A stretch of DNA of 64,000 nucleotides. Source: Bacteroidales bacterium (lineage in GTDB: Bacteria > Bacteroidota > Bacteroidia > Bacteroidales > WCHB1-69). This document shows, piece after piece, positions 41,834-50,554 of the stretch; within the stretch, counting starts at the first letter, position 1, and every line of letters begins with the position of its first letter. The stretch is taken from contig JAEETJ010000008.1 in the NCBI GenBank assembly GCA_016290295.1, forward strand, positions 1-64,000. The letters run 5' to 3'. The translations under genes were made by a program, and so were the position numbers. The notes under the pieces are model-generated. The model saw only the letters and a list, made by a program, of their open reading frames with translations, made no database searches and had not been told where the DNA came from.

Positions 41834-41862
41834 TTGCGTTACCAATGCAACAATTAACGCAA
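41834..41862. promoter_or_regulatory. Inverted repeat upstream of 41903
   Basis: TTGCGTTA (41834-41841) and TAACGCAA (41855-41862), perfect 8-base arms, spacer 13. The downstream arm extends to TTAACGCAACAT, shared with 40792-40803. Confidence 0.5.
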
Positions 41863-41871
41863 CATTTTTCG

Positions 41872-41879
41872 TACTTTTG
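41872..41879 (+). promoter_or_regulatory. -7 box for the CAT-like gene
   Basis: TACTTTTG followed by CCTC, 23 bases before ATG 41903. Confidence 0.6.
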
Positions 41880-41902
41880 CCTCTTCAATCTAAACCCCCA
41901 AA

Positions 41903-42532
41903 ATGAAACAAGAAACCAACCCCGAAGAAACCCCAAGAGCGTATGCCTTCAAGATGTGGATGACTGCACCCATGCCGATGGTGACATTGGTAAAAACAAT
42001 GGATGTTAGCAAACTGGTGAAAATCAGCAAAAAAAATGGCATAAAGTTCAACACGCTGATGTGCTGGTGTATCGGCAAGGCGGCCAACAAGACGGAAGAG
42101 CTGCATTTGCTGCCAGAGGACGGAAAGCTGTACCAGTACGACAAAATCGCCGTCAACGTGGTGGTGCGCAACCGCAAGGGCGGCATCAACTCCTGCGACA
42201 TTCCCTATACGGAAGACCTCCAGCAATTCAACTGCGACTACATGGAGCTGACCACCAAAGTGGCGGAGGAGTGCCAGAGCAGTTTCCTCGACGGGTATAT
42301 GATTGTCGGCACCTCCGCGATGATCCAGACCGAGCTCGACTGCATCGTCAACCAATACACCGACAAGTTCCTCAACCCGATGGTGATGTGGGGCAAGTAC
42401 CGCAAAAGCTGGTTCAAAACGCTGTTGCCCGTCTCGTTCCAGTTCCACCACGTGCAGATGGATGGCGGCGACGCGGCGCGGTTTTTAGAGCGGTTGCAAC
42501 AAACAATAAAGAACTATATAAGGCAGTTGTAA
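41903..42532 (+). CDS. Chloramphenicol acetyltransferase-fold protein
   Basis: 209 residues, close to the usual 215. The active-site motif HHVQMDGGDA (HHxxxDG) is at about residues 179-188, and FNTLMCWCIGKAANK plus VNVVVRNRKGGINSCDIPY match the trimeric CAT fold. The family transfers acetyl from acetyl-CoA. Many Bacteroidota relatives are not proven resistance enzymes, and several residues around the chloramphenicol pocket cannot be checked by eye, so call it CAT-like. It has its own promoter and an inverted repeat upstream. The paralogous membrane gene starts 12 bases after its end. Confidence 0.85.
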   Translation: MKQETNPEETPRAYAFKMWMTAPMPMVTLVKTMDVSKLVKISKKNGIKFNTLMCWCIGKAANKTEELHLLPEDGKLYQYDKIAVNVVVRNRKGGINSCDIPYTEDLQQFNCDYMELTTKVAEECQSSFLDGYMIVGTSAMIQTELDCIVNQYTDKFLNPMVMWGKYRKSWFKTLLPVSFQFHHVQMDGGDAARFLERLQQTIKNYIRQL

Positions 42533-42544
42533 TAAAATCGCTAT

Positions 42545-43309
42545 ATGAAAAATCAGTTTAAAACCCCAAAAATTATCAATACTAACATCTCATCGGATAT
42601 GAAACAGTTTCTGCTGACACTACTCGCCACCACCATTTCCATTGTGCTAACATTCGGCACTTCCGCCATCATCGAGAAGCATCAGAAAAAGGCGGCAAAA
42701 AAAGAAATGGTCATGATGATTATCTATGACTTTGACAAAACCATTGAGCAAGTGCAAGTTGCCGATTCGGCATTCCGATTAGCAAGTAAGACAGAGCGGG
42801 AGATCGCCCTTCATCCTGAATATTTCGACAGTCTGCAAATCCGATTATATCCAGCCATTACGCTTATCTCCAATGAATTTTCCGAAACGACAGAAAAGAT
42901 TTTCTCCTCCAATATTGAGACTGTCAACACCATAAGTGATGTGAACTTCATCAACGAGGTTTCTTCCTTCTACAACATGCGCCACCTATACCAAGACCTT
43001 GCAATGAATGTGTTCAAAGAGGAAATAACTGGATTACAGGGGGGGCTACATCTCGAAACGCTCTTCGACATCGATTTCCCATCATATTATCTCACAACCA
43101 GATCATTCTTGGAAAGCTTTATTGATATTCGCAACCGCTGCATACAGATGATGAATATCAGTGAGGAGGAACAAAAGAAGTTCAGCGAACAGCACATAAA
43201 AAGCGAAAACAAAAAAAACGGCTCTGTAGATGAACAGATAATTATGGAAATGTATGAGGCTGAAGAGATTATCGAACAAGCCAAAGAAAAATTGAAGCAG
43301 GGAAAATAG
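42545..43309 (+). CDS. Membrane protein of unknown function (paralogue of 36043)
   Basis: 254 residues; the Met at 42599 is an alternative start, but the longer form gives an N-terminus of the same length as the paralogue at 36043. One membrane helix after a short head (MKQFLLTLLATTISIVLTF), then a basic segment (IEKHQKKAAKKE) and a long helical domain with IFSSNIETVNTISDVNFINEV, the segment shared with 36043, and a highly charged C-terminus. Both proteins have the same plan: short cytoplasmic end, one helix, helical outer domain. No known family. Part of the CAT-like / thioesterase gene group. Confidence 0.7.
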   Translation: MKNQFKTPKIINTNISSDMKQFLLTLLATTISIVLTFGTSAIIEKHQKKAAKKEMVMMIIYDFDKTIEQVQVADSAFRLASKTEREIALHPEYFDSLQIRLYPAITLISNEFSETTEKIFSSNIETVNTISDVNFINEVSSFYNMRHLYQDLAMNVFKEEITGLQGGLHLETLFDIDFPSYYLTTRSFLESFIDIRNRCIQMMNISEEEQKKFSEQHIKSENKKNGSVDEQIIMEMYEAEEIIEQAKEKLKQGK

Positions 43310-43333
43310 CCACTTGAAAAATAATTTCTGAAT

Positions 43334-43720
43334 ATGATGGATTACGACACATTAAAAGGACTCCGCCACTGCGAAACGCTGGTGGTGGAGCATAAAGACA
43401 CCGCCGCCGTGTATGGCTCCGGCGCATTGGAAGTGTTCGCCACCCCGGCTATGATTGCCCTGATGGAGAAAACCTGCCTTATGAGCGTGTGCGACAAAAT
43501 CGGTGAAGGCAACACAACCGTCGGTATTGCCGTCAATATCAAGCATTTGAAAGCAAGTCCTGTGGGTGCCACCATCCGCTGCGAGGCCGAACTCACTGAG
43601 GTGGACCGCCGCCGCTTGGTATTCAAGGTTCAGTGCTTCGAAGGCGAAAATCTCATTGGCGAAGGCATCCACGAACGATTTGTGGTGGAGAGCGCAAAGT
43701 TTATGGCAAAATTATCATAG
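43334..43720 (+). CDS. Hotdog-fold thioesterase (fluoroacetyl-CoA thioesterase-like)
   Basis: 128 residues. Pattern of the FlK-like hotdog group: VYGSGALEVFATPAMIALMEK with the Glu of the active site, then TTVGIAVNIKHLKASPVGATI, AELTEVDRRRLVFKVQCF, and GEGIHERFVV. Such enzymes hydrolyse short acyl-CoAs. Start at 43334 or one codon later (ATGATG). Together with the CAT-like acyltransferase upstream this may act on a CoA ester, but the link is positional only. Confidence 0.85.
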   Translation: MMDYDTLKGLRHCETLVVEHKDTAAVYGSGALEVFATPAMIALMEKTCLMSVCDKIGEGNTTVGIAVNIKHLKASPVGATIRCEAELTEVDRRRLVFKVQCFEGENLIGEGIHERFVVESAKFMAKLS

Positions 43721-43740
43721 TAGATGTTATTGTTTCAACA

Positions 43741-44478
43741 ATGTCCACAGATAAAAAAACGAGTATAATCATCAGGTTCGCTTGTATTGTAATGGCTGTG
43801 CCAGAAGGCTGGCTTTTATACATGTTGTTATATGAATGGTTACCCTATCATTCTTCGGACACCTTTGACACCATAAGTGGTTTCATTGTCATATTGTTAT
43901 GCAGCGGTGTTTTATTATACCTCCTATATAATGCATTATTTTACAATCAAATAAGCCGCAAACAAGAATTAAAAGAGCAACAGCGGAAACGAGAACGTCT
44001 GGCACAATTGGAAGCCCTTCGGGAAGAGCATCTTCGCCATCCCATTGACACCGACACGCTCATTTTGTTGGACAATGTGACAGATTTTGATCAGTTGGAA
44101 AAATGTATCCTCGACAACATGGACGACAATGACGAAGAGAGTCTTGAGAACCTGCCACTACTGAAGAAGCGTGGTGAAGGAAGCTATACCATCACCTTCC
44201 CCTGTGGTGTCACGAGGCAAGCACTTTGTCAATTAGTGGACGATATCTGGTGTTTTTGTTCCTGTACCATACAAGCCTGGTGCCGACCAGAACTGTTCAA
44301 AAAACACACTGGAGAGTGGCTGTACCTCTGCTATGGGAAAGAAGGCATCCTGATTGCGTTGGACGAAAACGAAACCCAATGGGACATCAATCCCGACGAT
44401 GCCATGCCCTATCGCTCAAAAAAACACGACTGCTTTTACAAGGCACGACCGGAAATACAAATAAACCGGCAATTGTAA
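43741..44478 (+). CDS. Membrane protein with coiled-coil, unknown function
   Basis: 245 residues from ATG 43741; the longer frame from 43633 overlaps the thioesterase gene in another frame. Two membrane helices in the first 70 residues (IIIRFACIVMAVPEGWLLYML, TISGFIVILLCSGVLLYLL), a Gln/Lys/Glu-rich coiled-coil (ISRKQELKEQQRKRERLAQL), then a cytoplasmic beta-containing domain with VTRQALCQLVDDIWCFCSC. No known domain. It ends 51 bases from the convergent FMN reductase gene, with no clear terminator between. Confidence 0.65.
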   Translation: MSTDKKTSIIIRFACIVMAVPEGWLLYMLLYEWLPYHSSDTFDTISGFIVILLCSGVLLYLLYNALFYNQISRKQELKEQQRKRERLAQLEALREEHLRHPIDTDTLILLDNVTDFDQLEKCILDNMDDNDEESLENLPLLKKRGEGSYTITFPCGVTRQALCQLVDDIWCFCSCTIQAWCRPELFKKHTGEWLYLCYGKEGILIALDENETQWDINPDDAMPYRSKKHDCFYKARPEIQINRQL

Positions 44479-44529
44479 TTGTGTACGCTTGCCATTTGAT
44501 TTTATATACTCGATTCCTTAAATTTATTC

Positions 44530-45084
44530 TTACGCATTGACGAACACCGCAAACTTTTCGGCTTGCGATTTCAGCTGTGCGATTTGCTCGTCAGTAAGGT
44601 TAAACTCGCCTTTGGTCCATGCCTCTACACCCAAAGCAATACCCGTTTGTGCTTCTGTCATCACCTGCATTTTGATGAACTCTAACAGCTCGTTCAGCTT
44701 GGCACGGCATGAGGCTGTTTTGTTGTTGCCACCGGCACCACTTGCGGTAACCTTTTTGCCCACCACCGCACTGGGATTAGTAAAGTTGCTCATGTCCATC
44801 GGAGGGGAAAGCCAGTCCAGCAGATTCTTGAGCAAACCAGGATAGCTGAAGTTATACTCTGGGGTGAAAATCCAGATACCATCGGCAGCCAAAATTTCCT
44901 TGCGGACGCGAGCCACAGGGGCAGGGACCGAAGCTTCCAAATCCTGATTCATCAGCGGAACATCTTCAAATTCAAGATATTTAATATTGAACTGGTCGGA
45001 TAGCATTTTCTCGGCCAAAGCAGCCAATTGACGGTTAAAAGACTGTTTGCGCAAAGAGCCCACAATAAAGACGATGGTTTTCAT
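44530..45084 (-). CDS. NADPH-dependent FMN reductase family protein
   Basis: 184 residues. FMN phosphate loop at the N-terminus: IVGSLRKQSFNRQL (GSxRxxSxN), then IWIFTPEYNFSYPGLLKNLLDW, the flavin isoalloxazine-binding YNxSxPGxLKNxxDW signature, and VTASGAGGNNKTASCRAKL. Azo/chromate-type quinone reductases belong here. It reduces quinones or other acceptors in the cytoplasm with NAD(P)H. Own promoter at 45117. It is distinct from the flavodoxin-like enzyme at 1042. Confidence 0.92.
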   Translation of the reverse strand: MKTIVFIVGSLRKQSFNRQLAALAEKMLSDQFNIKYLEFEDVPLMNQDLEASVPAPVARVRKEILAADGIWIFTPEYNFSYPGLLKNLLDWLSPPMDMSNFTNPSAVVGKKVTASGAGGNNKTASCRAKLNELLEFIKMQVMTEAQTGIALGVEAWTKGEFNLTDEQIAQLKSQAEKFAVFVNA

Positions 45085-45116
45085 GACGTTCTGTTTGATT
45101 TTTTATAATGATGCTG

Positions 45117-45124
45117 CAAATATA
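45117..45124 (-). promoter_or_regulatory. -7 box for 44530-45084
   Basis: Minus-strand TATATTTG, 32 bases before the ATG at 45084. Confidence 0.6.
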
Positions 45125-45179
45125 CAAAAAGGAATGGTTCTTTTAGCCTATTAATTTTTACAATTTTTATCTGTCGATT

Positions 45180-45560
45180 GTGCCTCTGCTAACACCTCTC
45201 TCTTTCGCGGCGGCAAATATTTCGCTCCGGTGCACACAACACCTGCGCCGCGACATACAACACATGGCATCCTCATCCCCGGGGTTGCGGTGCTCGTTCC
45301 TCACACCTTACCCCGGGCTATGCTCCTTGCAGGCCTACAGCCTGCATCAAAATCATAGTGATTGCAAGGTGTCCACAATAAATTTGCAGACAAAGGTGTG
45401 CGAACATGGAGAAATTAAATGTCGGAGGTGATAATCAACGGCTGAAAGCCGTGCAATATCTCAGCATGGGGTAAAACCCCATGGCAGATATGGATATACC
45501 ACATCCCGCGGTGCGCTATGAACCTGCACCAAAGCACTGAATTAACACACCACGGAACGG
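45180..45560. repeat. Hairpin mosaic, probable interspersed repeat
   Basis: Perfect hairpins: TGCAGGC-CTACA-GCCTGCA (45328-45346), ACGGCT-GAA-AGCCGT (45438-45452), CATGGGG-TAAAA-CCCCATG (45465-45483). The 5' part (about 45180-45320) is GC-rich compared with its surroundings. The mixture looks like a non-coding repeat of the Bacteroidales type, possibly REP-like. Confidence 0.6.
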
Positions 45561-45648
45561 GCACATTTCAGCCGATGCAAAAATTTCATGCAGTAGTCGT
45601 AAATCTTTACCAGAGCATAGACATTAAATTACTCGGCTACTCATAGAA

Positions 45649-46917
45649 TTAATATTCCTCCACAAAATCCCTCACCATTTTGAAAATCGGCTCGTAAGCG
45701 TCGATGAGGAAGTTGTCGTAGGTGTCGAAGATGGTGTGATAGTATTTGAAGGCGTCGCCCTCCTCGTTCTCGAGGAAAATGCAAGGCACATGGCGAACGG
45801 CAAAGGGATAGTGGTCGCTGTTGCCGGCTAACTCGCCACGGTTTAAGCTCTTGAAATAATGCTTCCCGTTGTTAAGTTTCTCAAACAGAGTATAACCACG
45901 CATTCCCTCATTGCTCACCTCGCAGTACTGCACGGGATTGTTGTCGCCAATCATGTCGATATTGAACAAATACTTGATTTGAGACAAGGGCACAATGGGA
46001 TGCTCCGCATAATACTCCGAGCCACGCAGATTGGCATCTTCACCTGAAAAAGCGATGAAGTACATGTCGTATTCGGGACGGTTTTGGGCGTAATACTTGG
46101 CCAAGGTCACAATAGCCGCGGTACCTGAGGCATTGTCGTTAGCACCAGCATAAAACACTTTCTTGCCAAGATTGCCGAGGTGGTCATAATGCGCCGTAAA
46201 AACATAGCAGCTGTCGTGTCTCCGACCTTCTACCTTGGCAATCACATTGAAAAGCTCATAATCTTTCAGGAACTTATTGTCGATATCGGCACGCACCGTT
46301 TTAATGCCTTCAACAGCTTCGGGCGTCATCCAGATAATGGGTTTCTCCACTACCCTATGGCCGTAGGCCTTGTAAAACTTGATGGGCGAGGTCCAGGTTT
46401 GGATGAGTCCCGCATTGGTGCAGCCGCCAGCCTTCTGCAAGCGGGAGAAGTCCTTTCCGTGATTGTAAGCGAACCAGAACTCACAAACCACAAGGCAGTT
46501 AGCGTATTCAGGTTTAGCCAGATCGGCGAACATCTTCTCTGGATCATAATTCAAGGTATCCACATGATACACAGGAAATTCGCCATGCACACCAGGAGAA
46601 TACTCACGCATGGAGAAGTCCACGCCCGGAGTCAGCTTGCGACCATCCGCAGACAGCTCCATCTTGCCCGGGAAAGTATTGATATCGATGGTAAACGGTT
46701 GGCAGACCACCTCGTCCACGCCGGCCTTGGCGAATTCCTTTTGCAGGTATTTTCCCGCCTTGTTGGCACCGCCTTTGGCATAGCCTCGGCCTTGGTATTT
46801 CGCAGAGCTCAGTTCCTTGACAATCTGTTTGTAATAGGCTAAATCCTGTGCTTGTAGAGAGGTTCCGAAAAATGTCACCAGCACAAAGGCCAGCACCAAA
46901 ATCTTCAGTTTTTTCAT
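45649..46917 (-). CDS. Secreted M28 family zinc peptidase
   Basis: 422 residues from the ATG at 46915-46917; an upstream Met at 46947 is preceded by a long A/T stretch. Signal peptide 1-23 ending SLQAQ. M28 fold with the zinc ligands in TAHYDHLG (His, Asp), NDNASG (Asp), FSGEDANLRGSEYY (Glu) and YHTIFDTYDN (His); a PA-like insert is in the middle (about 110-200). Such enzymes are aminopeptidases or, in related lineages, glutaminyl cyclases. Periplasmic or surface-exposed; own promoter at 46945. Confidence 0.9.
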   Translation of the reverse strand: MKKLKILVLAFVLVTFFGTSLQAQDLAYYKQIVKELSSAKYQGRGYAKGGANKAGKYLQKEFAKAGVDEVVCQPFTIDINTFPGKMELSADGRKLTPGVDFSMREYSPGVHGEFPVYHVDTLNYDPEKMFADLAKPEYANCLVVCEFWFAYNHGKDFSRLQKAGGCTNAGLIQTWTSPIKFYKAYGHRVVEKPIIWMTPEAVEGIKTVRADIDNKFLKDYELFNVIAKVEGRRHDSCYVFTAHYDHLGNLGKKVFYAGANDNASGTAAIVTLAKYYAQNRPEYDMYFIAFSGEDANLRGSEYYAEHPIVPLSQIKYLFNIDMIGDNNPVQYCEVSNEGMRGYTLFEKLNNGKHYFKSLNRGELAGNSDHYPFAVRHVPCIFLENEEGDAFKYYHTIFDTYDNFLIDAYEPIFKMVRDFVEEY

Positions 46918-46944
46918 TGTTTCAACAATATTAAATTCCGATTG

Positions 46945-46952
46945 CAAAAATA
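46945..46952 (-). promoter_or_regulatory. -7 box for the M28 peptidase
   Basis: Minus-strand TATTTTTG, 27 bases before the ATG at 46917. Confidence 0.6.
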
Positions 46953-47018
46953 CAACCTTTCTCCGATATTTAGTCTTTAATAACAGAATAAAGACACGGA
47001 AATTACGTTGTTATTTTG

Positions 47019-47026
47019 TATCTTTG
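47019..47026 (+). promoter_or_regulatory. -7 box for 47058
   Basis: TATCTTTG, 31 bases before ATG 47058; divergent from the M28 promoter. Confidence 0.6.
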
Positions 47027-47057
47027 CAATTAAAATATCAGCTAACTCTTTCGACAA

Positions 47058-47771
47058 ATGAAAAAATTCATTTTGAAATATTGGTATATACTACCACTTG
47101 TGTTAGCCATTCTAATGCTAACCTTATTATGGTTATTTACTAAAGCTCCTACTTTTTTTGAGGATATCGTTGGTGTACTGCTGGTGCTAACAATAGTATT
47201 CATTGTCATATCATGGGTTGTGTTGATAGTGAACAAACAATGGTGGAAATTCATTATTTCAACAATAGTTTCTATCTTGATAGTTATCGTTCTCGGATTC
47301 GCTCTCACATTTGCCGCCTTGGTTAGTCCTGATGGTTTTGGAAGCAAGCACAGTATTCCCGAAGGATTGAATTATCACCTGCCACTTGAAGAAGATGACC
47401 AAAATGTTGTGGAGATAGATAGCTTGAATACGGAGTCGTTTCTTCAGGTGTGGAATTCTTTTCAAGGTGGCATTTACCAATATGATTTTTATTATTATGC
47501 ATTGCCTGCGGGAGAAATTTTTCTACGTTGTTATGAAGTTTCAAAGAATATTCCTTTGTCAGAGGATAGATTGAAAGACAGAAGTACTAAAATTATTGAT
47601 TCTACATATTCATTCTCAAAACTTGTGGACAAAAAAGAATTCACCATTTATGAAGGAGACTGGGAAGATTATTACGCGGCTCGCATAGAAGTATGGCATT
47701 ATGACAGAGCCACTGGAAAAGAGAAAAAACTTGTAGAAAAGATATATCGCATTGAAGGGTGGATGAGATAG
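47058..47771 (+). CDS. Membrane protein of unknown function
   Basis: 237 residues. Three closely spaced membrane helices (YWYILPLVLAILMLTLLWLF, FEDIVGVLLVLTIVFIVIS, WWKFIISTIVSILIVIVLGF) and a soluble C-terminal half rich in Tyr and charged residues (IYQYDFYYYALPAGEIFLRC, DWEDYYAARIEVWHYD). No named family is recognised; the architecture (short N-terminal membrane bundle plus outer or inner domain) recurs in several unrelated hypothetical Bacteroidota proteins. Divergent from the M28 peptidase, convergent with 47820. Confidence 0.65.
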   Translation: MKKFILKYWYILPLVLAILMLTLLWLFTKAPTFFEDIVGVLLVLTIVFIVISWVVLIVNKQWWKFIISTIVSILIVIVLGFALTFAALVSPDGFGSKHSIPEGLNYHLPLEEDDQNVVEIDSLNTESFLQVWNSFQGGIYQYDFYYYALPAGEIFLRCYEVSKNIPLSEDRLKDRSTKIIDSTYSFSKLVDKKEFTIYEGDWEDYYAARIEVWHYDRATGKEKKLVEKIYRIEGWMR

Positions 47772-47819
47772 CACAACGTTCCTTGCAGACAATTTGCCCG
47801 TCGTAAGACTCAACGTAAC

Positions 47820-48233
47820 TTACTTCAGTCCAGCATGTTTGTTGGCCCAGCGCTCGGTGTAAAAATCATAATAATTCTTGCGGTTATCGTAAAACAACAA
47901 GTGCAGGATGGACGGCAAACCGATAACCAAGAGGTATAAAGGACCAAAAATCTTGGAGTCCACCGTATGGCCATCCAGTTCATGCCGCACGGTTTCCTCG
48001 TCATGAGCACAGGAGGGACTTATCAGTGCAAAACTGCCCAGCGATATTCCACCCGCCTGCTTCGGCAGCTTGGTCTTCAAAGCAAAACAATAATTCCTGT
48101 AGGCAATCACACCCTCTGTTTTGGAAAACAAAAGAATAATCAACGCCACCAGATTTTGCGGCAGCTGCCAAACAAAAAGCAAGCCAAAGACAAGAGCGTG
48201 CAATATGTTGATTATCGTTGTTTTAGCGGACAA
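47820..48233 (-). CDS. Small membrane protein with altered metallopeptidase-like motif
   Basis: 137 residues. One N-terminal helix (INILHALVFGLLFVWQLPQN), a further hydrophobic segment (FGPLYLLVIGLPSILHLLF), and a short C-terminal YYDFYTERWANKHAGL. The segment VRHELDGHTVDSKI resembles the HExxH zinc motif of related Bacteroidota proteins (HExGH followed by a similar LYLLVIGLPS), but here one residue is inserted (HELDGH), so the classical spacing is lost. Function unknown; zinc binding would need testing. A heptamer repeat separates it from the ABC genes. Confidence 0.65.
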   Translation of the reverse strand: MSAKTTIINILHALVFGLLFVWQLPQNLVALIILLFSKTEGVIAYRNYCFALKTKLPKQAGGISLGSFALISPSCAHDEETVRHELDGHTVDSKIFGPLYLLVIGLPSILHLLFYDNRKNYYDFYTERWANKHAGLK

Positions 48234-48328
48234 ATGTTAGAATTAATAGTTAATAATTAATAGTTAATAGTTATGATTGTGAATTGTAAATTCAAATTTC
48301 CTGACCCCTAATCACTGACCACTGACCA
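48234..48328. repeat. Heptamer-type repeats before the ABC operon end
   Basis: TTAATAG/TTAATAA words in tandem (about 48242-48272) followed by CTGACC/ACTGACC words (about 48300-48325). Confidence 0.7.
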
Positions 48329-49447
48329 CTATTTACTGCTCTCCTTATAGCTCAGCACCGCTGCGGTGTTCAATATCACCGCCATCACTGCCAGGGTAAT
48401 CGTCTGGTTTCTCACATCTGCGAACTCACAGCCCTTCAGCACCATTTTCTTAATCACATCCATATAGAAAGACATGGGATTCAGGTAGTTGATTGTACGT
48501 GCCCAGTCAGGCATACCCTCGGTTGGAGTAAACAAACCGCTCAACAAAACGAAGACAATGAACAGGAAGAATACAATGAACATGGCCTGCAACTGATTCT
48601 CCGACACCGCCGAAATAAAGAAGCCAAGTCCCAGCATAACAAAGAGATAAATGGCTGTTATCGTCAGCAGTACAGGAATACTGCCCTGCACATTGATGTC
48701 GAAAATCAGCTTCATCAGGAAGAGTCCCATGATAAACTCGGCCATACCCAAAATCCAGAACGGTATCATCTTTCCCAAGAGGAACTGCCATTTTCTGATA
48801 GGCGTAACATTGATCTGCTCGATGGTACCAATTTCCTTCTCTCGCACCAAATTCAAGGCCGTCACGTAAGCACCAATCAAGGTAACCAAAATCACCAAAA
48901 TACCTGGTACAATGAGATTTTTATAGTTCATTTGCTCATTGTACCAATAGATATTGGTCATGAAAAGCTGCGAATTGTCAGACATCGACGCCATCCCTGT
49001 ATTCTCGGCAGTCTCTTTCAGGTAATCCCCTATCACCGTCTGCACATAGCCACAGCCAATGCCCGCTTTCACGGTGTTGATAGCATTAGCGGTAATGGCA
49101 ATGGTAGTACCATACTGGCCAATAATGTTCTTCTCGAAATCCAAGGGAATCTCCACCAGAAAGTCTATCTTATCCGCCTTCATCAGCTTGTCGGCATACG
49201 ACTTCGAATCAATCATGCCCTTGCTTCTGAAATGCGAGGAAGCGCTGAACTCGTTGATCAAATTATGCGACAAGGTGGAATTGTCATTATCGATAAAAGC
49301 GATATCCAGCACCTTAATTTCATAGTCGGCGGTAAATGGGAAGAGAATAAACTGCACCATAGGAGCCACAATGAGAATACTCATCAGCAGCGGGCTTCTG
49401 AAAACCTGCAAGAACTCCTTTTTTATCAGCATCAGAATGATTCTCAT
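48329..49447 (-). CDS. ABC exporter permease, YbhR-like
   Basis: 372 residues. ABC-2 type permease: one N-terminal helix (SPLLMSILIVAPMVQFILF), a long extracytoplasmic domain (about 40-170), then five C-terminal helices with LIGAYVTALNLVREKEIGTIEQINVTPI as the typical gating segment. It is the last gene of the minus-strand exporter operon and starts 3 bases after the other permease (49451). Together with the two ATPases and the adaptor it builds a tripartite exporter. Confidence 0.9.
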   Translation of the reverse strand: MRIILMLIKKEFLQVFRSPLLMSILIVAPMVQFILFPFTADYEIKVLDIAFIDNDNSTLSHNLINEFSASSHFRSKGMIDSKSYADKLMKADKIDFLVEIPLDFEKNIIGQYGTTIAITANAINTVKAGIGCGYVQTVIGDYLKETAENTGMASMSDNSQLFMTNIYWYNEQMNYKNLIVPGILVILVTLIGAYVTALNLVREKEIGTIEQINVTPIRKWQFLLGKMIPFWILGMAEFIMGLFLMKLIFDINVQGSIPVLLTITAIYLFVMLGLGFFISAVSENQLQAMFIVFFLFIVFVLLSGLFTPTEGMPDWARTINYLNPMSFYMDVIKKMVLKGCEFADVRNQTITLAVMAVILNTAAVLSYKESSK

Positions 49448-49450
49448 CGT

Positions 49451-50554
49451 TTATTTTCTTTTATCAACATTAGTTAAACTAATGGTTATCAATATTATAG
49501 CCATCAAAATCAAAATTCCCAAATATTTCCAGATATCAAAGAAACCCGAGCCCTTAATCATCACATCCTTGATAGCGATGATGAACCATTTGGCCGGAAA
49601 CACATCCGCCAGCACCTGGAAAAACATGGGCATATTGTCCAAGGGGAAGAGGAAGCCCGACAGCAACACGGTCGGCAGGAAAAGTCCCATCATGGTCACC
49701 ATCATGGCATCAATCTGCGTCTTACTGATGGCCGAAATCATCATACCGAACGAGGCCGCCGTGAACATGAAGACGATGCAAAGGAGCAGTAAAAGCCATA
49801 TACTACCATTGACCGGCATCTTGAACACGAACACACTGATGACAATAATCATGATGGTGCTGATCAGGGATAGACACATGTATGGGATGACCTTTCCGAT
49901 GATGACATACACCTTCTTGACTGGCGTAATCAACAGCATATTCATGGTTCCAGTCTCTTTCTCACGAGCCAAAGTAATGGAGGACATGAGGGCGGTTACA
50001 ATAATCATAATCAGCGTGATAATACCTGGAACAAACATGTACACACTGTTAGATTCAGGATTGTACAGCATATTGGTCACAATCTCCACCGAACCAGTTT
50101 CCTCACCCATATTGTTATATTCGTTGATATAATCATGCGTGATGGCCAAAAGATAATTATTCAAGATGGATGCCACATTCAAGTCGGACACGTCGTTAAT
50201 GACCTGCAAAGTGGCCATCTTGTCCTTCTCTAAAGCATGTTCAAAATCAGGCGGAATGATGAGGGCCAATTTGATATCTATTTCCTTAAAATCACGGTCA
50301 ATTTCGGATTCGGTTTCAGGATAGGCCACAATCTGAAAATAGCCAGATGATGAAATTTTATCAATCAAAGATGCTGATTGACCGTCTTTTGCCTGATCCA
50401 GGATGGCAATCTGCGCATTTCTTATTTCCGTACTGATTGTAAAGCCGAAGAGTAACACCAGCATGATAGGAATTGCCAACACCAGGAACAAGGTGATCTT
50501 GTCCCTCACGATGTGGATCAGTTCCTTGTATAATATCATTCGCAATTCTTTCAT
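49451..50554 (-). CDS. ABC exporter permease, YbhS-like
   Basis: 367 residues, the same ABC-2 plan as 48329: N-terminal helix (LFLVLAIPIMLVLLFGFTIS), outer domain, five C-terminal helices, with LMSSITLAREKETGTMNMLLI. The pair forms the heterodimeric membrane channel of a YbhFSR-type exporter. Between it and the upstream ATPase gene is a 164-base gap full of heptamer repeats, yet no promoter box is visible there, so one transcript is still likely. Confidence 0.9.
   Translation of the reverse strand: MKELRMILYKELIHIVRDKITLFLVLAIPIMLVLLFGFTISTEIRNAQIAILDQAKDGQSASLIDKISSSGYFQIVAYPETESEIDRDFKEIDIKLALIIPPDFEHALEKDKMATLQVINDVSDLNVASILNNYLLAITHDYINEYNNMGEETGSVEIVTNMLYNPESNSVYMFVPGIITLIMIIVTALMSSITLAREKETGTMNMLLITPVKKVYVIIGKVIPYMCLSLISTIMIIVISVFVFKMPVNGSIWLLLLLCIVFMFTAASFGMMISAISKTQIDAMMVTMMGLFLPTVLLSGFLFPLDNMPMFFQVLADVFPAKWFIIAIKDVMIKGSGFFDIWKYLGILILMAIILITISLTNVDKRK

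Larger units (their letters stand above)
45085..45648. other. Repeat-rich intergenic region
   Basis: About 560 bases without a gene that looks real. It carries several short perfect hairpins and a GC-rich stretch, listed as a repeat at 45180-45560. The promoter for the minus-strand FMN reductase is at 45117. Confidence 0.7.

Noticed and set aside
41903..42532. Proven chloramphenicol resistance gene
   Set aside because: The HHxxxDG active site is present, but substrate residues cannot be judged; many homologues lack this activity.
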